A stretch of 64,000 nt of DNA, taken from contig NC_089591.1 of NCBI RefSeq assembly GCF_019320115.1, positions 62,815,798 through 62,879,797 on the forward strand, read 5' to 3'. Below, one piece after another: positions 57,393 through 64,000 of this stretch (the stretch's first letter is position 1; each line of letters begins with the position of its first letter). This stretch comes from Miscanthus floridulus (taxonomy: Eukaryota > Streptophyta > Magnoliopsida > Poales > Poaceae). The translations under genes were made by a program, and so were the position numbers. The notes beneath the pieces were generated by a model. The model searched no databases. It was not told the DNA's origin and worked only from the letters and a program-made list of their open reading frames with translations.

Positions 57393-57677
57393 TTAGAGAA
57401 TATTTAAAAGAATATTAAAGCATGACTTAGCTTTAGACAGAATGTCTGGTCGACGTTGATGGCGAGCACCTAGCGGGCGGTGAGTTGTTGGTGAAGATAA
57501 CCTCAGAGGTGGTTCCGAGATCGGATCTACTATCGCGGGGGCTGATGTAGCCAGCAATGAATCGTCGTCATGGACCGGCATGGATCTCCATGAGATAGAT
57601 GACGAGAACACGCTACTAATTTGAGGTCCATCTGGCTCGCCATGGATCAAGCGCACACCCCTACCTGGCGTGCCAAC
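57393..57677 (-). pseudogene. gag-leader stretch plus primer-binding site, unit 1
   Basis: Minus-strand translation LIHGEPDGPQISSVFSSSIS, then SWRSMPVHDDDS and DILSKAKSCFNILLNIL, conserved with 59700-60039, 62690-62973 and 63690-63973. The primer-binding site (minus strand, TTGGCACGCCAGGTAGGGG-type) directly follows the LTR. The four copies keep the same protein-like frame, which suggests it was once the start of a Gag-type protein, but the frame ends within about 90 codons. Confidence 0.6.
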
Positions 57678-58077
57678 TATCGACAGAATATTGTTGGGAA
57701 TCCAACGAGGGGCATCCCGCGATGGTAGATTTGTTGGTGGGGATGTGCGTAATCAGGAACTAGATGGTGACACAAGGCGTAGGGACAGCAATTTAGACAG
57801 GTTCAGGCTGTCTGATCGATGTAATACCCTACGTCCTGTGTCTTTGGTGCATTGTATTGAGATGTAGTAGATATATCTTGTCCGCTAGGGGACCCCTGCC
57901 TCTCCTTATATAGTCTGGAGGGACAGGGTTACAAGTAAAATGTCCTATTTGGTACTATACAATGTCTTGCGGTGCACACCGAGCAGCGCCGTGCATGCCT
58001 TGATCTTGTGGGCTGGGCCACCTCTGATGGTGCGTCCCATGTCTTGTCTTGTGGATACCGAGGGCCGTAACCCCACA
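57678..58077 (-). repeat. gypsy-like LTR 1
   Basis: 400 bp. On the minus strand it starts TGTGGGGTTACGGCC and carries a TATA box (ACTATATAAGG), supporting minus-strand transcription. The inner end reads ...CGATA, with the canonical CA mutated. Colinear with LTRs 2 and 3. Confidence 0.85.
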
Positions 58078-58424
58078 GCTAGTCCTCAAGCCTGACAGTA
58101 GGTGACGTAGTCGCGTGGTGCCAGGGTCAAAAAGTAAAAGACCAACCGAGCAGACAGCCAGTCCCCGGGCATAGCGTCGAGATGAGAACAAGCACATTCA
58201 CTACAAGGTGAAGTGTCCCCACTTAGTCCCCGAGCCTGCTGGAAGATGAAGAATGAATCTTGTAGCAGGGTCAAAGAAAAAGAAGTCTAAAAGCTTATCG
58301 ATGTCGTCTGACATGCACGTATCAAGACCCCAGATGTGCTGCCCAAGATCAGCACCCTGATCCGAACAACATGGAGTAGCTTGATAGCACACCGATGAGA
58401 CATTGCAAGAACTGAGCAGCAAAG
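58078..58424 (-). other. spacer between LTR 1 and minisatellite 2
   Basis: Conserved with 60440-60788 (GCTAGTCC..GAGCCTGACAGTAGGTGACG, TCGCGTGGTGCCAGGGTCA, TTAGTCCCCGAGCCTGCTGGAAGATG). On the minus strand this is the 3' internal end, with a purine-rich tract before the LTR. Confidence 0.65.
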
Positions 58425-59060
58425 GAGTCCCTGGCATCGCTGGCGATGACCAAGGAGTGAGGAGTCCCCGGTGTCGCTGGCGATGTCCAAGCACCGAGGA
58501 GCAAGGAGTCCCCGGCGTCGCCGGCGATGACCAAGCACCAAGGAGTCCCTAGTGTAGGCGACGATGTCCGTGCACTGAGGAGTCCCCGGTGGAGCTAGCG
58601 ATGACCGAGCACCGAGGAGCGAGGAGTCCCCGGCATCGCTAGCGATGATCGAGCACTGAGGAGCGAGGAGTCCCTGGCATCGCTAGCGATGATCCTGGTG
58701 ATGACTGAGCACCGAGGAGCGAGGAGTCCCCAGCATCGCTGGCGATGACCGAGGAGCGAGGAGTCCCTAGCGTCGCTGGCGATGACCGAGCACCGAGGAG
58801 CGAGGAGTCCACGGCGTCGCTGGCGATGATCAAGCACCAAGGAGCAAGGAGTCTCTAGCGTCGCTGGCGATGTCCGAGCACCAAGGAGCGAGGAGTCCTC
58901 GCGTCGCCGGTGATGTCCGAGCACCGAGGAGTCCCCGGTGTAGGCGGCGATGTCCGAGCACCGAGAGTCCCTGGCGTCGCTGGCGAGGTCCGAGAACTGA
59001 GGAGTCCCCTGCGTAGCTGGTGATGTTTGAGCACCGAGGAGTCCCCAGCATAGCTAGCGA
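58425..59060. repeat. minisatellite array 2
   Basis: About 15 units of the 44/37-bp repeat, same consensus as array 1. Some units are irregular (for example the short duplicated GATGATCCTGGTGATGACTG near 58690). Confidence 0.92.
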
Positions 59061-60039
59061 CGTCCATGCAGTGAAGTGTGCCCACTTAGTCCTCGAGCAT
59101 GAAGAATCTGAGCGCCGAGGAGTAACCGGCGTAGCCGGCGATGAAGCACGAGCAATGAACAGTCTGGTTAACTGGTCGGCGGCGAAGTTAGCATTGAGTA
59201 GAAGCGACTGGCGAACAGTCTGATCAACTGGTCGGCGATGGAGTCCATGAACCAAGCGGTCCTACCAGTTGATCGGTGGAGAAGTCCGAGCACTAGGTGG
59301 TCCGATCACCTAGACGATGACCCTGCAATACAAACATGTAGAATGGGTAGTACATGTTGTAAAAATATATGAACTCCGGAGAAAAATCAGCAATAGCGAT
59401 GAAATAGTATAAATAGCTCGGTGATTAGTTGGTGTGAAGATTTATTTATGTTTAATATAAACTGCCCAAACAGTTAGTGTATAGCTGAGTCTCCAGCCCT
59501 AGCTAGCCTGTTAACCATAACGTCGAGCGTGGAGCCCATGCACGTGTAGGAGGAATAGGCGTGACTAAGTAACCACAGCCGACCACCCATAACGTAGAGC
59601 GCGGAGTCCGTAGCACGTGTAGGGAGGAGCCGGAGACAGGGCCGTCTCTGGAGGCATCCGAGCATCAACATAATTGTTCAAGGGTTTGGAAAATCGTTTG
59701 GAGAGCAAATATGGAGAAAATAGTTCGGAGAAACATTATGGCGATTAACGAAGATTGGAGAATATTTAAAAGAATATTAAAGTGTGACTTAGCTTTAGAT
59801 AGAATGTCTGGTCGGTGTTGACGGCGAGCACATGGCGGGCGGTGAGTTGTTGGTGAAGACGACCTCGGAGTTGGTTCCGAGATTGGATCTACTGTCACGG
59901 GGGCTGATGTAGCCAGCGATGAATCATCATCGTGGACCGACATGGATCTCCACGAGATTGATGATGAGAACACGCTGCTGATTTGAGGCCCATCTGGCTC
60001 GCCATGGATCAATCGCACACCCCTACCTGGCGCGTCAAC
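59061..60039 (-). pseudogene. spacer, gag-leader and primer-binding site, unit 2
   Basis: Same order as 56701-57677. The leader at 59760-60039 reads LIHGEPDGPQISSVFSSSIS and SMSVHDDDSSLATSAP on the minus strand, then DILSKAKSHFNILLNIL. The PBS-type sequence at 60025-60038 (minus strand TTGACGCGCCAGG) has one change from the common TTGGCGCGCCAGG. No pol domain. Confidence 0.65.
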
Positions 60040-60439
60040 TGTTGACAAAATATCATCAGCAGTCCACCGAGGGGCATCCCGCGATGGTAGATTTATCGGT
60101 GGGGATGCGCGTAATCAGGAACCGGGTGGTGACACAAGGTGTAGAGACAGCGATTTAGACAGGTTCAGGCCATCTGATTGATGTAATACCCTATGTCTTA
60201 TGTCTTTGGTATATTGTATTGAGATGTAGTAGATAGATCTTGTCCGCTAGGGGACCCCTGCCTCTCCTTATATAGTCTAGAGGGATAGGGTTACAAGTAA
60301 AGTATCCTATTTGGTACTATACAATGTCTTGCGGTGCACGCCGAGTAGCGTCGTGCATGCCTTGATCTTGTGGGCTAGGCCACCTCTGATGGTGCGGCCC
60401 ATGTCTTGTCTTGTGGATATCGGTGGCCATACCCCCACA
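60040..60439 (-). repeat. gypsy-like LTR 2
   Basis: 400 bp with intact TG...CA on the minus strand (starts TGTGGGGGTATGGCC, ends ...TTGTCAACA). Contains the TATA box ACTATATAAGGAG. It is the best preserved of the three and serves as boundary for both neighbouring units. Confidence 0.88.
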
Positions 60440-60788
60440 GCTAGTCCCCTGAGCCTGACAGTAGGTGACGCTAGTCGCGTGGTGCCAGGGTCAGAAAGTA
60501 GAAGACTAGCCGAGCAGGCTAGCCAGTCCCCGAGGCATAGCGTCGAGATGAGAACAAGCACATCTGCCGCAAGGTGAAGTGTGCCCACTTAGTCCCCGAG
60601 CCTGCTGGAAGATGAAAAATGAATCTTGTAGCAGGGTCAAAGAAAAAGAAGTCTAAAAGCTTGCCGACAGTTGTCTGACATCCATGTATCAAGACCCTAG
60701 ATGTGTTGCCCAAGATCAGCACCCTGATCCAAACAGCATGGAGCAGTTTGATAGCACACCAATAAGACATAGCAAGATCCGACCACCA
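60440..60788 (-). other. spacer between LTR 2 and minisatellite 3
   Basis: Colinear with 58078-58424, with small indels. Non-coding. Confidence 0.65.
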
Positions 60789-61975
60789 AGGGAGCACCGA
60801 GGAGTCCCCGGCATCGCTGGCGATATTCGAGCACCGAGGAGCGAGGAGTCCTCAGCGTCGCTGGCGATGACCGAGCACCGAGGAGTCCTCAGCATCGCCG
60901 GCGATGTCTGAGCACCAAGGAGCGAGGATTCCCAGCGTCGCTGGCGATGACCGAGCATCGAGGAGCGAGGAGTCCCTGGCGTCACCGACGATGACCGAGC
61001 ACCGAGGAGCGAGGAGTCCCTAGTGTCACTGGTGATGTCCGGGCACCGACGAGTGAGGAGTCCCCGGTGTCACTGGCGATGACCGAGCATCGACGAGCGA
61101 GGAGTCCCCGGCATCGCTGGTGGTGACCGAGCACCGAGGAGCGAGGAGTCCCCGGCGTCGCTGGCGATGACTGAGCACCGAGGAGCGGGGATTCCACCGC
61201 ATCGCTGGCGATGTCTGAGCACCGAGGAGCGAGGAGTCCCTAGCGTCGCTGGCGATGACCGAGCACCAAGGAGCGAGGAGTCCCAAGCGTCGTTGGCGAT
61301 GACCGAGCACCGAGGAGCGAGGAGTCCCAGGCGTCGCTGGCGATGACCGAGCACCGAGGAGCGAGGAGTCCCCGGCATCGCTGGCGATGACCGAGCACCG
61401 AGGAGCGAGGAGTCCCCAGCGTCGCTGGCGATGACCGAGGAGCGCGGAGTCCCTGGCGTCATTGGCGATGACTGAGCACCGAGGAGCGAGGAGTCCTCGG
61501 CGTCGCTGGCGATGACCGAGCACCGAGGAGCAAGGAGTCCCAACGTCGCTGGCAATGACCGTGCACCGAGGAGCGAGGAGTCCTTGGCGTCACTGACGAT
61601 GACCGAGCACCAAGGAGCGAGGACTTTCGGACATCGCTTGCGATGTCCGAGCACTGAGAAGCGAGGAGTCCCGACGTCGCTGGTGATGATCGAGCACCGA
61701 GGAGCGAGGAGTCCCTGGTGTCACTAGGCGATGTCTGAGCACCAGAGGAGGGAGGAGTCCCCAGTGTCGCTGGCGATGTCCGAGGTCCAAGGAGCGAGGA
61801 GTCCCTAGGCGTCGCTGGCGATGTCCGAGCACCGAGGAGTCCCCGGCGTAGCTGGTGATGTCCGAGCACCGAGGAGTTCCCAGCGAAGCTAGCGAGGTCC
61901 GAGCACTAGCATAGCTAGCGATGTCCGTAGCACCTAGCGTAGCTGGCAAGGTCCGAGCACCGGCATAGCTAGGCG
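60789..61975. repeat. minisatellite array 3 (longest)
   Basis: About 27 units. A regular 44-bp period is clear from about 61079 to 61600 (GATGACCGAGCACCGAGGAGC...), with 37-bp variants at both ends of the array. Minus-strand open frames of up to 194 codons arise here because the unit lacks minus-strand stops in all phases. Confidence 0.93.
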
Positions 61976-62973
61976 ACGTCCGTGCGGTGAAGTGTGCCCA
62001 CTTAGTCCTTGAGCACAAAGAAATCAAGTGCCGAGGAGTCCCCGACATAGCTGGCGATGAAGCACGAGTGACGAACAAGTCTGGTCAACTGGTCGGCGGT
62101 GAAGTGAGCATTGAGTAGAAGCGACTGGCGAACAGTTTGATCAACTAGTCAGGCGATGAAGTCCATGAACCTAGCGGTCCTGACCAGTTGATCGGTGGAG
62201 AAGTCCTGAGCACCAGGTGGTCCGATCACCTAGAACGATGACCCTACAATACAAACATGTAGAACAGGTAGTACATGATGTAAAAATATATGAACTCCAG
62301 AGAAAAAATAGCGTATGTAGCTCAGCGATCAGTTGGAGCAAAGATGTATTTATATTTAATATAAACTGCCCGACCAGTTAGTGTGTAGCTGAGTCTCTAG
62401 CCCTAGCTAGCCCGTTAACCATAACACGGAGCACGGAGTCCGTACACTGTGTAGTAGGAACAGGCAGTGACCAAGGAGCTACTGCCGACCACCCATAGCG
62501 TAGAGCATAGACCCTCGTAGCACGTGTAGGGAGGAGCCGGAGACTAGGGCCGTCTCTGGAGGCGTCCGAGCATCAATGCAACTGTTCAGGGGTTTGGAAA
62601 ATCGTTTGGAGGGCAAACATGGATAAAACAGTTTCAGAAAAACATTATGGCGATATGCGAAGATTGAAGAATATTTAGAAGAATATTAAAGCGTGACTTA
62701 GCTTTAGACAGAATGTCTGGTCGGTGGCATATGGCGTTATCTGGTCGATCATTGACGGCTAGCACCTGGAGGGCGGTGAGTTGTTGGTGAAGGCGACCTC
62801 GAAGGTGGTTCCAAAATCGGATCAGTTGTCGCGGGGGCTGATGTAGCCAGCGATGAATTATCATCGTGGACCGGCATGGATCTCCACGAGATTAATGACG
62901 AGAATGCGCTGTTGATTTGAGGTCCATCGGGCTCGCCATGGATCAAGCGCACACCCCTACTTGGCGTGCCAAC
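61976..62973 (-). pseudogene. spacer, gag-leader and primer-binding site, unit 3
   Basis: Same layout as the other units. Leader around 62750-62973 (LIHGEPDGPQINSAFSSLIS, SWRSMPVHDDNSSLATSAP on the minus strand). An extra GTGGCATATGGCGTTATCTGGTCG segment near 62723 is not seen in the others. Confidence 0.62.
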
Positions 62974-63373
62974 TATCGACAATATATCATCGGCAGTCCA
63001 CCGAGGGGTATCCCACGATGGTAGATTAATCAGTGGAGGTGCGCGTGATCAGAAATTGGATGGTGACACAAGGCGTAGAGACAGCGATTTAGACAGGTTT
63101 GGGCTGTCTAATCGACGTAATACCCTACGTCCTGTGTCCTTGGTATATTGTATTGAGTATGAGATGTATCGATCTATCCACTAGGGGACCCCTGCCTCTC
63201 CTTATATAGTCTGGAGGGACAGGGTTACAAGGTAAGTATCCTATTTGGTACTATACAATAGCTTGCGGTGCACGCCGAGCAGCGCCGTGAACGCCTTGAT
63301 CTTGTGGGCTAGGCCACCTTTGATGGTGCGGCCCATGTCCTGTCTTGTGGATACCGGGGGCCATACCCCCATA
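62974..63373 (-). repeat. gypsy-like LTR 3
   Basis: 400 bp, colinear with LTRs 1 and 2, with both terminal dinucleotides mutated (minus strand start TATGGGGGTATGG). Has the same ACTATATAAGG TATA box. Confidence 0.83.
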
Positions 63374-63689
63374 GATGACAATACCACCTCGAGTATGTGA
63401 AAGAGTTAACGTGCTTGGATCATATATGCTTTTGTCAATAAGAACAAAAGAGTTAGGCAAGCTTATATGACCCAAGCCAACATAATGTACTCCAAAGGTA
63501 TGAAATAAGCATGAGTACAAGTAATAAAGCTCATTTGCATCAGAGTTAAACGCGGAAGCAAAGAAAATGAGCATAACACAAGTGATATGACATATAAATA
63601 ATTCAAAGTAGAGAGCACACATGTCACATATCACATAAATATCACAATCACAATAATATCGTGATTACGATCACACTTAAGTAGTTCAA
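63374..63689. other. unrelated AT-rich segment between units
   Basis: Not present in the other units. AT-rich. A minus-strand open frame through it and into LTR 3 (63251-63634) reads CALYFELFICHITCVMLIFF, then DPSTLTLSHTRGGIV; I do not recognise it. It may be the 3' internal end of a related, longer element or an insertion. Confidence 0.45.
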
Positions 63690-64000
63690 TGCATAATATT
63701 TAAAAAAATATTAAAGCATGACTTAGCTTTAGATAGAATGTCTGGTCGGCATTGACGGCGAGCACCTGGCGAACGGTGAGTTGTTGGTGAAGACGACCTC
63801 AGAGATGGTTCCAAGATCGGATCTACTATCGCGGGGGCTGATGTAGCCAGCGATGAATCATCATCGTGGACCGGCATGGATCTCCACGAGATTGATGATG
63901 AGAACACGCTGCTGATTTGAGGTCCATCTGGCTCACCATGGATCAAGCACACACCCCTACCTGGCGCGCAAACTATCGACAGAATATCGTCGGCAGTCCA
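63690..64000 (-). mobile_element. start of a fourth gypsy-like unit (leader, PBS, LTR edge)
   Basis: 63690-63973 repeats the gag-leader (LIHGEPDGPQISSVFSSSIS on the minus strand) and PBS-type sequence (CCTGGCGCGCAAAC on the plus strand), followed from 63974 by the inner 27 bp of another LTR (TATCGACAGAATATCGTCGG), which continues beyond the window. Confidence 0.75.

Larger units (their letters stand above)
55936..64000 (-). mobile_element. tandem non-autonomous Ty3/gypsy-like units with shared LTRs and minisatellites
   Basis: Three 400-bp LTRs (57678-58077, 60040-60439, 62974-63373) and the start of a fourth (63974 to the edge), all on the minus strand. Each is followed on the minus strand by a GTTGGCGCGCCAGGTAGGGG-type primer-binding site, a conserved gag-leader stretch, a spacer and a 44/37-bp minisatellite. 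The internal regions between successive LTRs are about 1.96 kb and 2.53 kb and contain no pol. The left end abuts the truncated CACTA at about 55935. The arrangement LTR-internal-LTR-internal-LTR implies recombination between copies. No TSD was found. Confidence 0.82.

Noticed and set aside
61026..61869. Long minus-strand frames (136-194 codons) of Ser/Leu/Gly/Arg-rich sequence
   Set aside because: They fall within the 44-bp minisatellite in overlapping frames. No unique sequence, and the frame rotates by unit.
55948..62000. CRISPR-like regular repeats
   Set aside because: The units are directly adjacent with no unique spacers, and the context is a plant retrotransposon, so this is a minisatellite.

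Overview
This is plant nuclear DNA, almost certainly from a grass and probably a panicoid/Andropogoneae species of the Saccharum, Miscanthus or Sorghum type. I infer this from the transposon families I recognise: CACTA elements with CTTTAGTCCCGG subterminal repeats, grass Stowaway MITEs, and long LTRs carrying CCGGACGC palindromes. There is no convincing intact host gene. The window is a nest of transposable elements, most of them pseudogenised, and much of the nesting can be dated in relative order from target-site duplications (TSDs) visible in the sequence.

Layout. 1-1446: the 3' end of a Ty1/copia element (RT/RNase H tail with one nonsense codon, polypurine tract, 259-bp 3' LTR). 1447-3374: unassigned, partly GC-rich DNA. 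3375-12832: a Stowaway-like MITE split by a complete but decayed copia element (3600-12789, ~183-bp LTRs, TSD AGGAC). That copia was itself hit by a 123-bp MITE just after the 5' LTR and by a 1.45-kb solo-LTR-like unit next to its polypurine tract. 12833-15692: unassigned GC-rich DNA and degenerate MULE-like and TAGCGG-type repeats.

15693-46718: one large autonomous-type CACTA (En/Spm) element. After subtraction of three insertions it is about 12.2 kb. It carries a zf-GRF gene, a TNP2-type transposase gene and a TNPA/Ulp1-type gene, all broken. The insertions are a 1831-bp solo LTR (22598-24428, TSD GGCAT) and two further CACTA elements, A (26040-36901, TSD ATT) and B (37445-43553, TSD TGC), both inside the TNPA coding sequence. 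A and B share related ~522-bp tandem repeats built from direct and inverted modules. A also holds a captured fragment of the DNA-replication gene SLD5 (GINS complex), and B holds an unrecognised promoter/first-exon-like segment.

46719-48929: MITEs and non-coding DNA. 48930-55935: a third CACTA element on the minus strand (Ulp1-containing TNPA gene, a viroplasmin/RNase H1 N-domain small gene, a truncated TNP2), cut off at about 55935. 55936-64000: minus-strand, non-autonomous Ty3/gypsy-like units with 400-bp LTRs, a short leader with no pol, and 44/37-bp minisatellites, arranged LTR-internal-LTR-internal-LTR and followed by the start of a fourth unit.

The most notable points are the CACTA-in-CACTA double insertion, the 522-bp inverted-module satellite shared by two CACTA elements, the SLD5 capture, and the tandem LTR arrangement of the minisatellite-bearing gypsy units.
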